Shown here: piece by piece, positions 1 to 9,234 of the stretch
Numbering within the stretch: the first letter of the stretch is position 1
How the letters are laid out: every line of letters starts with the position of its first letter
From: an uncultured Clostridia bacterium
Lineage (GTDB): Bacteria; Bacillota_A; Clostridia; TANB77; CAG-508
Length of the DNA stretch: 12,378 bases
Direction of reading: 5' to 3'
Assembly: GCA_947628335.1 (NCBI GenBank)
Contig: CANQZT010000029.1
Location: forward strand, 1 to 12,378
Position numbers and translations under genes: made by a program
Notes under the pieces: model-generated
Database searches by the model: none
The model's input: the letters and a program-made list of their open reading frames with translations, nothing else
What the model was told of the DNA's origin: nothing

Positions 1-532
1 CCATTTGCATTAAAGAAACTATTCCTTCTTGCATTCTTGCTCCACCAGAAACGCAAAATATAATTAATGGTAACTTCTTATCTATTGCTTGTTCAATAGC
101 ATATGTGATCTTTTCTCCAACAACAGCCCCCATGCTTCCCATTAAAAAACCACTATCCATTATACAAATAACAACATCTTCACCATAAATTTTAGCAGTC
201 CCACAAGCAACAGCCTCTTCTAATCCTGTTTTTTCTTTTAAAGATATTAGTTTTTTTGGATAATCTTCTAAGTTTAAAGGATTACTTGGTTTTATATTTA
301 TATTAAATCGTTTGTATGTACCTTCATCAACAATTAACTCTAATCTTTTATTAATATGCATTCTAAAATAATGGCCACAATTTGGGCAAATACTTAAATT
401 TGCTTTTACAGTATCTTTATACAATATTTCTTTACAATTATCACATTTTACCCATTTTCCAACAGGAATATCTATAGGATTAGGTCTGTTTTTTTCTGGT
501 ATTTCTCTTTTTTTTATTTTATCAACAATCAT
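1..532 (-). CDS. accD: Acetyl-CoA carboxylase carboxyltransferase subunit beta (partial, 3' end cut by window)
   Basis: AccD is the beta subunit of the cytoplasmic carboxyltransferase, which moves the carboxyl group from carboxybiotin on AccB to acetyl-CoA to give malonyl-CoA. My translation from ATG at 532 gives about 177 residues before the window edge. The N-terminal four-cysteine zinc finger is intact (C30, C33, C49, C52 in CDNC...CPNC), followed by the crotonase-like carboxyltransferase fold, with SGGARMQEG just before the cut. The start is supported by a GGTGAG ribosome binding site just upstream, inside the 15-base gap after the accC stop, so it is co-translated with accC. No in-frame CGG and no frame break is seen in the visible part. 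accA probably follows outside the window, by analogy with other Firmicutes clusters; this is inference. Confidence 0.95.
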   Translation of the reverse strand, partial: MIVDKIKKREIPEKNRPNPIDIPVGKWVKCDNCKEILYKDTVKANLSICPNCGHYFRMHINKRLELIVDEGTYKRFNINIKPSNPLNLEDYPKKLISLKEKTGLEEAVACGTAKIYGEDVVICIMDSGFLMGSMGAVVGEKITYAIEQAIDKKLPLIIFCVSGGARMQEGIVSLMQM

Positions 533-547
533 TTTTCTCACCACTTC

Positions 548-1888
548 TTATAAATTGAAATTCGTACTAATAAATGAAGTATCGAACTTTCCACGTATAA
601 AATCTGCACTTGTTATAATTTCAAATAAAAAATCTCTATTCGTATCAATTCCTTCTATAACTAATTCCTCTAATGCTCTTCTCATTTTAGCTATCGCTTC
701 ATTTCTGCTAGAACCTAGAACTATAATTTTCATAATCATAGAATCATAACTTGCAGGAATTGTATATCCTTCATAAATTGCAGTATCAATTCTTATTCCA
801 TTTCCACCTGGTAAATGCAGACCTGTAATTTTTCCAGGACTTGGTCTAAAATGTTTGCTAGGATTTTCTGCATTAATTCTACATTCAATTGCATGACCAT
901 TCAACACTATATCTTTTTGTTTTAATTTCAATTTTTCTCCTGCTGCAATCTTTATCTGTTCTTTAACTAAATCTAAACCTGTTCGCATTTCTGTAATTGG
1001 ATGCTCAACCTGTATTCTTGTGTTCATTTCCATAAAGTAAAATTTTTGATTTTTATCTACTAAAAATTCAACTGTTCCTAAACTAGAATATTTCGCAACT
1101 TTTGCTACTTTGATTGCTGCCTCCCCCATTTTATTTCTAAGATTGTCATCTATCGCAGTTGAAGGAGTTTCTTCTATTATTTTCTGATTTTTTCTTTGAA
1201 TAGAACAATCTCTTTCACCTAATTGAATAACATTGCCATAATTATCTGCTAAAATTTGTATTTCTACATGTCTTGGCTTTTCAATATACTTTTCTATATA
1301 AATTTCATCATCATTAAAAGAATTTTTAGATTCTTCCTTAACAATGTTATAATTAGCCTCTAGTTCATTTTCTGAATATACAATACGAATGCCCTTTCCT
1401 CCACCTCCAGCTGCAGCTTTTAAAATAACAGGATAACCTATACTTTTGCAAACAGAAATAGCATCTTTTATTCCCTTTATACTACCATCTGAACCAGGAA
1501 TAGTATGTATACCTGCTAATTTCATAAGTTCTTTTGCATTAGATTTATTGCCTAATAATTCAATAACACTTGAATTTGGCCCAATAAATGTAATATTGGA
1601 TTCTTCACATATTTTAGCAAATTGGGCATTCTCTGATAAAAAACCAAATCCTGGATGAATACTATCTGCACCTGTAATTCGTGCCGCTTCTATTATGTTT
1701 CTTATGCTCAAATAACTTTTTCTTGGATCTGCAGGGCCAATACATATTGCTTCATCAGCAAGCTTTGCATGTAAAGCTTCTCTATCGACTTCTGAATAAA
1801 CAGCAACAGTTTTTATATTCATTTCCTTACACGCTCTTATTATTCGTACTGCAATCTCCCCTCTATTAGCTATCAATATTTTATTCAT
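548..1888 (-). CDS. accC: Acetyl-CoA carboxylase, biotin carboxylase subunit
   Basis: This is the ATP-dependent enzyme that carboxylates the biotin of AccB with bicarbonate, the first half-reaction of acetyl-CoA carboxylase. The 446-residue product matches the usual length of about 447. It starts with the typical MNKILIANRGEIAVRIIRAC segment. The ATP-grasp domain has the glycine-rich lid GGGGKGIRIV (161-170) preceded by K157. The catalytic EMNTRIQVEHPITE block (287-300) includes R291. The C-terminal biotin carboxylase domain carries GHAIECRINAENP. An AAGGG-type ribosome binding site lies just upstream of the ATG. The gene lies 32 bases after fabZ and 15 bases before accD in the same operon. 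Its arginine codons include CGA and AGA but no CGG. Confidence 0.97.
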   Translation of the reverse strand: MNKILIANRGEIAVRIIRACKEMNIKTVAVYSEVDREALHAKLADEAICIGPADPRKSYLSIRNIIEAARITGADSIHPGFGFLSENAQFAKICEESNITFIGPNSSVIELLGNKSNAKELMKLAGIHTIPGSDGSIKGIKDAISVCKSIGYPVILKAAAGGGGKGIRIVYSENELEANYNIVKEESKNSFNDDEIYIEKYIEKPRHVEIQILADNYGNVIQLGERDCSIQRKNQKIIEETPSTAIDDNLRNKMGEAAIKVAKVAKYSSLGTVEFLVDKNQKFYFMEMNTRIQVEHPITEMRTGLDLVKEQIKIAAGEKLKLKQKDIVLNGHAIECRINAENPSKHFRPSPGKITGLHLPGGNGIRIDTAIYEGYTIPASYDSMIMKIIVLGSSRNEAIAKMRRALEELVIEGIDTNRDFLFEIITSADFIRGKFDTSFISTNFNL

Positions 1889-1920
1889 GTTCTTTCCCTT
1901 CTTCTTAAAATGTATAAATA

Positions 1921-2343
1921 TTATACTACTGCAAATGTTAGTTCACCTTTTGCTGCTACTTTTCCATCCACAGTAGCAATTGCTTCACCAACACCAATAG
2001 GACCTTTCCTCTTTATAATTCGTACTTCTAATTTTAATGTATCACCAGGTACTACCATTTTCTTAAATTTTAATTTATCAATTCCTCCAAATAGTGCATT
2101 TTTTCCTTTATTTTCTTCCATACTTAAAATAGCTACTGCACCAGTTTGAGCTAAACTTTCTGTTATCAAAACACCTGGCATAACCGGATTGTTAGGAAAA
2201 TGTCCTTTAAAATACCACTCCTCAGAATTTACATACTTATATGCAGTCGCACATTCACCTGGAATATAATTTTCTACCTCATCAATCATTAAAAATGGCT
2301 CTCTTTGTGGTATTATTTCTTTAATTTCTTCTTTGTTTAACAT
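1921..2343 (-). CDS. fabZ: 3-hydroxyacyl-ACP dehydratase FabZ
   Basis: FabZ dehydrates (3R)-hydroxyacyl-ACP to trans-2-enoyl-ACP, the third step of each elongation cycle. The 140-residue product is of normal length. It is a single hot-dog fold with the early IIPQREPFLMIDEV segment and the catalytic block GHFPNNPVMPGVLITESLAQ, giving catalytic H48 and E62. The start at 2343 has an AGAGGAG ribosome binding site a few bases upstream. It sits between accB and accC, the usual order in clostridial fab-acc clusters. The one CGG trinucleotide here (near 2184) is out of frame (CCG GTT, Pro-Val) and needs no shift. Confidence 0.97.
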   Translation of the reverse strand: MLNKEEIKEIIPQREPFLMIDEVENYIPGECATAYKYVNSEEWYFKGHFPNNPVMPGVLITESLAQTGAVAILSMEENKGKNALFGGIDKLKFKKMVVPGDTLKLEVRIIKRKGPIGVGEAIATVDGKVAAKGELTFAVV

Positions 2344-2367
2344 ATCAAACTCCTCTTCTTTTTTATT

Positions 2368-2808
2368 TTAAGCAATTTCAAATAATGGTTGACCATATTC
2401 TACTGATTCACCATCTTTTACAAAAACTTCTACAATTTCACCATCATATTCAGATTCAATTTCGTTCATTAATTTCATTGCTTCAATGATACATAAAATA
2501 TCACCTTTTTTTACTTTTTTTCCTACATCAACATATTGTTCTGACGTAGGTGTTGGTTTTGCATAAAACGTTCCAACCATAGGAGAATATATAATAGATT
2601 TACTCTCGGTTATATTTGCTTTTTCTTCTGTTTCATCTTTTCTTTCATTTATAGATTTGTATTCATTTACTTCTACATTTGACACAAGCTGTTTTGCTGT
2701 TTCTTTTGTCATTTTTATTTTACTACCATCAGGAAGCTCTATTTCAAGTGACGTTAATTTTGAAGCATCCATATCAGATATTAGTTGTCTTATACTTTCA
2801 TAGTCCAT
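2368..2808 (-). CDS. accB: Biotin carboxyl carrier protein of acetyl-CoA carboxylase
   Basis: AccB carries the covalently bound biotin that shuttles carboxyl groups between AccC and AccD/AccA. I chose the ATG at 2808, giving 146 residues that begin [10 protein letters not shown], because AAAGGATG lies about 8 bases upstream; the more upstream ATG at 2832 overlaps the fabF stop and has no suitably placed binding site. The N-terminal segment is helical, followed by an acidic/Lys-rich linker (about 45-70). The biotinyl domain (about 72-146) has the acceptor lysine K112 in EAMKLMNEI. The thumb insertion typical of ACC-type carriers ([16 protein letters not shown]) is present. The substrate ligase, BirA, is encoded in the same operon. 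Confidence 0.95.
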   Translation of the reverse strand: MDYESIRQLISDMDASKLTSLEIELPDGSKIKMTKETAKQLVSNVEVNEYKSINERKDETEEKANITESKSIIYSPMVGTFYAKPTPTSEQYVDVGKKVKKGDILCIIEAMKLMNEIESEYDGEIVEVFVKDGESVEYGQPLFEIA

Positions 2809-2824
2809 GTATATCATCCTTTCT

Positions 2825-4057
2825 TTACTCATATTTTTTGAAAATTAGTGTAGCATTATGTCCTCCAAATCCTAATGAATTTGACATAGCAATTTTAATA
2901 TCTGCTTTTCTTGGCTCATTTGGAACAACATCTATATCACACTCTTCATCTTTTACTTTATAATTTATAGTTGGTGGTACTAAACCATTTTCAATCGATT
3001 TTGCACAGATTATTGCTTCAACTGCTCCTGCAGCTCCTAAAAGATGACCTGTATTTCCTTTAGTAGAACTTACCATAACCTTTGTTTTTTCTCCAAACAC
3101 TTTCTTAATAGCTAGTGTCTCGCATGAATCATTTAACTTTGTAGATGTTCCATGTGCATTAATATAATCAACCTGTTCTGGTGTTATTTTTGCATCATTT
3201 ATAGCTCGTTTAAATGCTCTTATTGCTCCATCAGCATCAGGAGCAGGTGATGTAATATGGTACGCATCTGTAGTCGATCCATATCCAACAATTTCAGCAT
3301 ATATTTTTGCCCCTCTTCTCTTGGCATGCTCTAATTCTTCTAAAACAACAATTCCTGCACCCTCTCCCATAACAAATCCACTTCTTTCTTTATCGAATGG
3401 AATGCTTGCTCTATTTTTATCTTGAGCATTCGATAATGCTTTCATGTTTTCGAAACCTGCTATTCCTGCTTCGCAAATAGCAGCTTCTGTTCCACCTGCT
3501 AAAATAACATCTTCATATCCATGTAAAATATTTCTATAAGCTTCTCCAATAGCATGAGTTGATGATGCACATGCTGTGACTATGGAAATAGATTCTCCTT
3601 TTAATCCTAATTCAATTGCTACTGTACCTGAAGGCATATTAGCAATTGACATTGGCAAAAACATAGGAGAAACTCTATTATGTCCCTTTGTCCAAAGTAT
3701 TTTACATTGTTCTTGAATTGTGTTTAACCCTCCAATACCAGAACTTATAAAAATTCCAATATTATTAAAATCTGTATTTTCAGGAGTAATTCCACTATCA
3801 TTTAATGCTTCTCTTGAAGCAATTATCGCAAACTGAGATGAACGATCTAACCTTTTTATTTCTTTTGGTTCAAAATAGTCATGAGGATCATACCCTTTTA
3901 CCTCACCTGCTAAACTTGTTTTATATGTACTTGTATCAAAAAAAGTTATTTTATCAATTCCACATTTTTTATTCTCAATAGATTTCCAAACATCTTCAAT
4001 GTTATTTCCAATTGGAGTGATTGCTCCTAAACCTGTAATTACTACTCTTTTTTCCAT
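2825..4057 (-). CDS. fabF: 3-oxoacyl-ACP synthase II (KAS II)
   Basis: FabF is the decarboxylating condensing enzyme that joins malonyl-ACP to acyl-ACP in chain elongation. The 410 residues match the family length. The thiolase fold is complete. The nucleophile is C163 in [12 protein letters not shown], and the catalytic histidines are H302 ([11 protein letters not shown]) and H338 ([14 protein letters not shown]), with K333 nearby. The C-terminal [15 protein letters not shown] glycine loop is present. An AAGGAT ribosome binding site precedes the ATG, and the gene begins 17 bases after the true (frame-restored) end of fabG. In many clostridial clusters acpP sits between fabG and fabF; here it is missing. 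No CGG occurs in this gene. Confidence 0.97.
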   Translation of the reverse strand: MEKRVVITGLGAITPIGNNIEDVWKSIENKKCGIDKITFFDTSTYKTSLAGEVKGYDPHDYFEPKEIKRLDRSSQFAIIASREALNDSGITPENTDFNNIGIFISSGIGGLNTIQEQCKILWTKGHNRVSPMFLPMSIANMPSGTVAIELGLKGESISIVTACASSTHAIGEAYRNILHGYEDVILAGGTEAAICEAGIAGFENMKALSNAQDKNRASIPFDKERSGFVMGEGAGIVVLEELEHAKRRGAKIYAEIVGYGSTTDAYHITSPAPDADGAIRAFKRAINDAKITPEQVDYINAHGTSTKLNDSCETLAIKKVFGEKTKVMVSSTKGNTGHLLGAAGAVEAIICAKSIENGLVPPTINYKVKDEECDIDVVPNEPRKADIKIAMSNSLGFGGHNATLIFKKYE

Positions 4058-4074
4058 CTTTATTTCATCCTTTC

Positions 4075-4811
<737 letters not shown>

Positions 4812-4812
4812 T

Positions 4813-5754
4813 TTATTTCACATCCTTTATAAAATTAATTGTTTCTTCTAATGTACTAATATTAGAAGTATTGAAAATATTTTTTTCTTTTTCAGTTTCA
4901 GTTCTCTTTACAAATCCTGATAGTGTTTTTCCTGGTCCAATTTCTATGAAAGTATCTATATCATTTTCAATCATAGTTTCTATCTGTTTTGAAAAATATA
5001 CTGGATTTATCATATGAGATGCTAAAATTTCATTTATTTTGTCATTTTTTTCATACAACATACCATCAATATTTTTTACAACTGGCACTTGTATTGACGA
5101 AAATGAAACTAAATCCAAATCCTTTTTTAATGCATTTGATGCTTCTTTTAACATTTTAGTATGAAATGGGCCTGCTGTTTTTAATTCTCTTACTTTTTTT
5201 GCGCCAATTTCTTTTGCAATATTGGAAGCTTCTATAACAGCATCTTTTTCACCTGAAATAACGACTTGACCTTTACAGTTAAAATTAACAGGTACAACAA
5301 ATCCGTTCTTGACTTTGTTACATATTTCTACTACTTTTTCATCACTTAAACCAAGAATTGCTGACATAAGCCAATCACCATTTGGTACCAACTCCTCCAT
5401 GTACTCTCCACGTTTTTTTACTAACTTCACTCCATCTTCAAAAGAAATCGCTTTGCTATATATTAGTGCTGTATATTCTCCTAAACTTAATCCAGCAGTC
5501 ATGTTAGCCAAAATGCCATTTTCTTTTAATATTTCTACAATAGCTAGACTCATTGTTAATATTACAAGTTGAGAATATCTAGTTCTATTTAATGTTTCTT
5601 CTGGTCCTTCAAAAGAAATTTTAGCAATATCAATTCCAGTTATTTTGTACACATCATCATATATTTTCCTTACACTTGAATATGCATCATACATTTCCTT
5701 TCCCATTCCTACAACTTGCGAACCTTGTCCTGCAAATAAAAAACCTATTTTCAT
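4813..5754 (-). CDS. fabD: Malonyl-CoA:ACP transacylase
   Basis: FabD transfers malonyl from CoA to acyl carrier protein, supplying the extender unit for FabF. The 313 residues match the family. The N-terminal AGQGSQ oxyanion motif is present (8-13). The serine nucleophile is S90 in GLSLGEYTAL, with Leu where E. coli has His before the serine. R115 (KKRGEYM) binds the malonyl carboxylate, and H198 lies in AGPFHTKM. The C-terminal IEIGPGKTLSGFVKR segment is intact. The ATG follows the birA stop by 2 bases, and fabG starts 1 base after the fabD stop, so translation is tightly coupled. One CGGA occurs near 5305, but with its C as the third base of an Asn codon (AAC GGA), so the frame is uninterrupted. 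Confidence 0.96.
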   Translation of the reverse strand: MKIGFLFAGQGSQVVGMGKEMYDAYSSVRKIYDDVYKITGIDIAKISFEGPEETLNRTRYSQLVILTMSLAIVEILKENGILANMTAGLSLGEYTALIYSKAISFEDGVKLVKKRGEYMEELVPNGDWLMSAILGLSDEKVVEICNKVKNGFVVPVNFNCKGQVVISGEKDAVIEASNIAKEIGAKKVRELKTAGPFHTKMLKEASNALKKDLDLVSFSSIQVPVVKNIDGMLYEKNDKINEILASHMINPVYFSKQIETMIENDIDTFIEIGPGKTLSGFVKRTETEKEKNIFNTSNISTLEETINFIKDVK

Positions 5755-5756
5755 TA

Positions 5757-6329
5757 TTACACCTCACCTAATCTATTTAAAATTCTTCTTTCAAATTGAT
5801 TGCAAAATTCTTCTATAAATTTCAATACATCAACATCTATGTTAAACTCCTTTTTTATTGAAGTAGCTATTCCTTCTAGTTCCTTATAAAATACAATTTG
5901 CGAAGTATTTATTCCTATTCCTATTACTAAATCAGTTATCTTTTCTTTTTGAATTCTACTTTCTGTTAAAATACCACCTATTTTTTTGCTATTAAAAACA
6001 ATATCATTTGGTGATTTTATATTTAAACTGATATTGTATAATTTAAAAAATACATCAATAATTGTTTCTGCAATTTCAACAGTAACTCCGTCCATTCTTT
6101 TTATATTATGATTTAATTTTATGTATAACGAAAATGCTATATTATTTTCATCTGTATACCATTTTCTACCCTGTGTTCCATATGCCTCTGTTTGTAAATT
6201 GGCTATAACTATAGTTCCTGTTGGAACGTCCTTTTCTATTAATCTCCATATTTCTTTTTGAGTTGAATCTATTAGATTATAGAAGATGCAATTTCTACCT
6301 AAAAATTTTGTTTTAACATTCAATTTCAT
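5757..6329 (-). CDS. birA: Biotin-[acetyl-CoA-carboxylase] ligase, single-domain
   Basis: This enzyme activates biotin to biotinyl-AMP and attaches it to the AccB lysine. The 190 residues contain only the catalytic domain, without the N-terminal winged-helix repressor domain of E. coli BirA, so it is not expected to act as a transcription factor. Visible motifs are DSTQKE near residue 21, the biotin/AMP loop TEAYGTQGRKWYT (47-59), KSPNDI (105-110, catalytic-region lysine K105), KKIGGILTE (115-123) and GIGIN (137-141). It is short at the C-terminus, having lost most of the usual small SH3-like domain. The start overlaps the end of the upstream synthetase by 17 bases. The one CGGA (near 6090) is phased GAC GGA and reads normally. 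Placing birA in the fab-acc operon couples ligase supply to its substrate. Confidence 0.9.
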   Translation of the reverse strand: MKLNVKTKFLGRNCIFYNLIDSTQKEIWRLIEKDVPTGTIVIANLQTEAYGTQGRKWYTDENNIAFSLYIKLNHNIKRMDGVTVEIAETIIDVFFKLYNISLNIKSPNDIVFNSKKIGGILTESRIQKEKITDLVIGIGINTSQIVFYKELEGIATSIKKEFNIDVDVLKFIEEFCNQFERRILNRLGEV

Positions 6330-8026
6330 CCATATTTGCCTGCCTTTTTATTTTGTTAGTAGTTGTTTTAATTAATGGCTTTTCTGTAACTATCAGCCCT
6401 TTAATTGCTTTATACGTAGGTAATGTTTTGTTTATTTCTTTTACCTTATCAGAAAGAACTTTTAAAATTTCCTCTTCACTATCACTTACTTTATACACGT
6501 CCATTACTACATCTTTATCATATACAATCTTTACTTTTATGCGAATATCATCCTTGTCCTCTGAATGGGGTATCCCAAATATAAATGATTCTTTTACACC
6601 TTCTATCCTATTAATTAAATGTTCCATTTCCTCTGGAAAAATATTTTTTCCATTTTTTAAAACAATAACATTCTTTTTTCTTCCACAAATATATATATAT
6701 CCTTCTTCATCAATTCTAGCAAGGTCACCAGTGTATAGCCATGAATCCCTAATTGTTTCTCCGTGTTGCTTCTTCATTTTCTAAATATTCAAGCATTATA
6801 TTTTCTCCTTGAACTATCAGTTCACCAACTCCATTTTCATCTACATCAATAACTTTTGCTTTAACGCTTGGAGTTGCTTTTCCAACAGACCCCAACTTAT
6901 AACATTCTTTTGTCCCAATAGAAACAATTGGAGACGTTTCAGTTAACCCATACGCTTGAACTAAATTAAATCCTAAATTACGATATTTTTCTTCTATTGT
7001 TCTATCTAAAGGAGCGGCTCCACTGATAAATAATCTAATATTTCCTCCCACAATATCATGAATTTCTTTAAATACTTCTTTTTTCTCATCCATACTTGCA
7101 TTTTTATACTTTTCTTCTTTATTACAAATTGATTCTAAACTTCCATTTTTTTTCAATTTCTTTTGTACAGTCCTAAAAATTTGTTCAAAAACTGCTGGAA
7201 CACATGCCATAACAGAAATATGATATTCATTTAAATTTTCAACAATATGTCGCAATCCATCACAAAATATTATTTGTGCTCCTTTATAAAATGCAAATAA
7301 AAATCCTACTGTACATTCAAAAGCATGATGAATTGGTAAAACTGATAAAAATATGTCTTTAGAACTTATGTCTAATACATTAGATAAATCTATCAAATTG
7401 GTACAAATATTTCTATGAGATAATGCAACTACTTTAGATGATGATGTAGTTCCAGATGTAAATAACATTACATTCATTTCATCAGGAACAATTGTTGCAT
7501 CTATAAATGATTTATTACCATCACTTATTAATTTTTTTCCTGTTTTTATTAATTCTTTTTGTGAATAAATTCCGTTTGTATGTTCTTCTAAATCCATTGA
7601 AATTAAATGTCTTAATTTCCCAACTCCACTATAAACAATCTTTTTTAGTGCTTCTTCATATTGAGAAGAATAAAAAATTGCTTCAACTTTTGAACGTTCA
7701 ATTAAAGTCTTTAATTCATTTTCTGGTAATGCTTTATCAAGTGGTACTACAATCCCTGTTCCACAAACAACAGATAAATATGCTATCTCCCACTCATATC
7801 TATTTTCTCCTATAACTGCAATTCTTTTTCCTTTTAATCCTATATCTATTAGCGCTGTACCCAAAGCGTCTATCATATTATTAATTTGTAAATATGTAAA
7901 AGTTTCATATTCATTGTTCTTATTTTTTATTTTATATGCAATTTCGTCTGCATACATATTTCTTGTTATCTTTAACATATCTTTTAAATCTTTTATTCTA
8001 ACATCTTCATACAATTTATTTTCCAT
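6313..8026 (-). CDS. AMP-forming acyl-CoA synthetase-like ligase, read through one +1 shift at CGGA
   Basis: This is a member of the adenylate-forming (ANL) superfamily that resembles long-chain acyl-CoA synthetases. It would activate a carboxylic (probably fatty) acid to acyl-AMP and then a thioester. I chose ATG 8026 (MENKLYEDVR) because GAGG lies 6 bases upstream; the ATG at 8068 has no such site. The zero frame stops after about 425 residues, just after an in-frame CGG. Skipping the C at 6763 gives 570 residues, a normal length. Motifs are the phosphate loop FTSGTTSSSK (189-198; the second Gly/Pro of the usual SGTTGxPK is Ser here), AYGLTETSP (358-366), YTGDL (431-435), GRKKN hinge, and the C-terminal catalytic lysine K558 in IKTTTNKIKR. 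The break falls between the two domains' conserved core motifs. It heads the operon; substrate (exogenous fatty acid versus direct ACP loading) cannot be told. Confidence 0.85.
6760..6763 (-). other. CGGA +1 recoding site in the acyl-CoA synthetase-like gene
   Basis: The coding strand reads GCA ACA CGG A, with TAG three codons after the CGG in the zero frame. Omitting the C gives A-T-G-E-T-I-R-D-S-W-L-Y-T-G-D-L, the expected lead-in to the hinge motif of ANL ligases. The glycine itself is not a conserved position here. Confidence 0.78.
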
Positions 8027-8058
8027 TTTTATCCTCACTTGTAATTTTTTTCTTATAC

Positions 8059-8067
8059 AATATATCA
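8059..8067 (-). promoter_or_regulatory. Possible extended -10 promoter for the fatty-acid operon
   Basis: Between the dpaB terminator and the synthetase start the minus strand has TGATATATT (TGN plus a TATAAT-like hexamer), about 33 bases upstream of the ATG at 8026. No good -35 is present 17 bases further up, where the terminator stem lies. No FapR-type or FabT-type operator was seen. This is a weak call in very AT-rich sequence. Confidence 0.25.
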
Positions 8068-8074
8068 CAAAATT

Positions 8075-8111
8075 AAAAAAAAAGCACTAGACTGACAAGT
8101 CAGTTTAATGC
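8075..8111 (-). terminator. Rho-independent terminator after dpaB
   Basis: Read on the minus strand, the hairpin arms span 8111-8084. The inner stem ACTGAC/GTCAGT is perfect, and the outer stem continues to GCA/TGC with one A-C mismatch and one G-T pair. The hairpin is followed directly by nine Ts (complement of 8083-8075). It lies 27 bases after the dpaB stop and ends dpaB transcription ahead of the fatty-acid operon. Confidence 0.88.
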
Positions 8112-8137
8112 CTCTTTAGATTATGTTCTTTTCAAAT

Positions 8138-8717
8138 TCACAAAAAAATAGGCTGAATTTGTTCCTTGTCAAGTGCTAGTTCTATTGTCTTTTCAATATA
8201 TTCTGGATCAAATACTAACGAACGTGGCTTCGTAATTGGATTATCTTGTCTTAGAGGAACAAAAAAATAATTATTTCTATTTAATAATGTACCTATGTTT
8301 GATGCATTACCACTTAATGCATCATTTGTAGATACAGCAATTACTAAAGCATTATTATTTCTTAAATGAGATTTTGCGGCCATCGTTACTGGAGTATCTG
8401 TAATACCATTTACTAATTTCGCAATAGTATTTCCAGTACACGGAGCAATAATCATTACATCGGTCATTTTTTTGGGTCCGAATTGGTTCTGCTTCAGGTA
8501 TTGTATGAATTATTTTTTTCTTAGTAATATCCTCAATTTCTTCTATAAAATCTTTTGCTTTTCCAAATTTTGTATCTAGCTTATAAGCATTAAACGACAT
8601 AATTGGAACAACATCAGCACCTGATTCTATTAGTTGTTTCATTTTTGGAATAGTCGCATTAAAAGTACAAAAAGAACCTGTTATTGCAAATCCCACTTTT
8701 TTACCTTCTAATTTCAA
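8138..8717 (-). CDS. dpaB: Dipicolinate synthase subunit B (spore), read through one +1 shift at CGGA
   Basis: DpaB (SpoVFB) is the flavoprotein-like subunit of dipicolinate synthase, which makes dipicolinic acid in the mother cell for calcium loading of the spore core. The start is TTG at 8717, supported by AAAGGAGG 9 bases upstream. The zero frame continues into nonsense after residue 79. Skipping the C at 8480 restores PEAEPI-G-PKKMTDVMIIAPC and yields 192 residues, close to the family's usual 195-200. The N-terminal GFAITGSFCTF and the central APCTGNTIAKLVNGITDTPV flavoprotein-type motifs are typical of DpaB, as is the C-terminal end IQPIFL. dpaA, the usual upstream partner, is not adjacent. 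A terminator follows the TGA stop, so dpaB is transcribed separately from the fab operon. Confidence 0.88.
8477..8480 (-). other. CGGA +1 recoding site in dpaB
   Basis: The coding strand reads CCA ATT CGG A. Omitting the C gives P-I-G-P-K-K-M-T-D-V, matching the conserved AEPIGPKK stretch of DpaB. The unshifted frame stays open for about 40 more codons of unrelated sequence before stopping at 8355. Confidence 0.8.
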
Positions 8718-8750
8718 AATATATAGCCTCCTTTCTTTTGTTTCTTACTA

Positions 8751-8759
8751 TATATTATG
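8751..8759 (-). promoter_or_regulatory. Possible mother-cell sigma (SigK/SigE-like) -10 element upstream of dpaB
   Basis: The minus strand reads CATAATATA, fitting the CATANNNTA pattern of late mother-cell promoters, about 33 bases upstream of the TTG start. dpaB genes are known to be SigK-controlled in Bacillus. A clear -35 was not found, and similar strings (for example CATATAAT slightly further up) also occur, so this is tentative. Confidence 0.25.
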
Positions 8760-8843
8760 AAATTATGTTGATTTTGCTACCTTGTCATTATATGTTATAC
8801 CAATTAATACTAACATTATAAATTTTTAATCAAAAAATATTTT

Positions 8844-9140
8844 TTATAATTCGTTATTTTCTACATCATTAATAGGAACATAAATTCGTCTTCCTTTTTC
8901 ATTATTATATTTTAAAAATATAGTTCCAATTTCAACATTTCCTGTACTATATTGTATAATTTTATAACCTAAACCTAAATACATTTTTGTTCCACCATCT
9001 TTATACGTTGCATAATTTATACAAAATATCGGATTTTTTTTATTTTTTACTCTATTAATATCAAAAGTGAAAAATATACACGCTATTATTATAATACCTA
9101 AAAATGAAAGCAATACTTTTAAAGCTCTCCTACTTTTCAT
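8844..9140 (-). CDS. Small membrane-anchored hypothetical protein
   Basis: I do not recognise a function. The 98-residue product has a basic N-terminus (MKSRR), one hydrophobic segment (about residues 8-25, rich in Ile/Leu/Phe) that should act as a signal anchor or uncleaved signal, and a small extracytoplasmic domain. That domain carries PIFCINYATYKDGGTKMYLG and GLGYKIIQY, a pattern I associate with small Firmicutes exported proteins of unknown role. Two ATGs are adjacent (9143 and 9140); I prefer 9140 because AGGAGG lies 5 bases before it and only 2 before the other. It is followed by 126 non-coding bases and then dpaB. No frame break is seen. Confidence 0.7.
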   Translation of the reverse strand: MKSRRALKVLLSFLGIIIIACIFFTFDINRVKNKKNPIFCINYATYKDGGTKMYLGLGYKIIQYSTGNVEIGTIFLKYNNEKGRRIYVPINDVENNEL

Positions 9141-9234
9141 CATTACCTCCTAATTTATATATATTAACAAATTATTAATTAACTTTCTTTTCACTTAGAC
9201 TTATTCTTTTTTATGAATTTATATTGGCTATCTT

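Noticed and set aside
2809..2832. Longer accB start at ATG 2832
   Set aside because: It overlaps the fabF stop and has no placed ribosome binding site, whereas ATG 2808 has AAAGGATG at good spacing.
8027..8068. Longer synthetase start at ATG 8068
   Set aside because: No binding site precedes it and the extra residues lie over the promoter/terminator region; ATG 8026 has GAGG upstream.
8027..8137. FapR or FabT operator upstream of the fatty-acid operon
   Set aside because: No TTAGTACC-type or FabT-type inverted repeat is visible; the only dyad there is the dpaB terminator.
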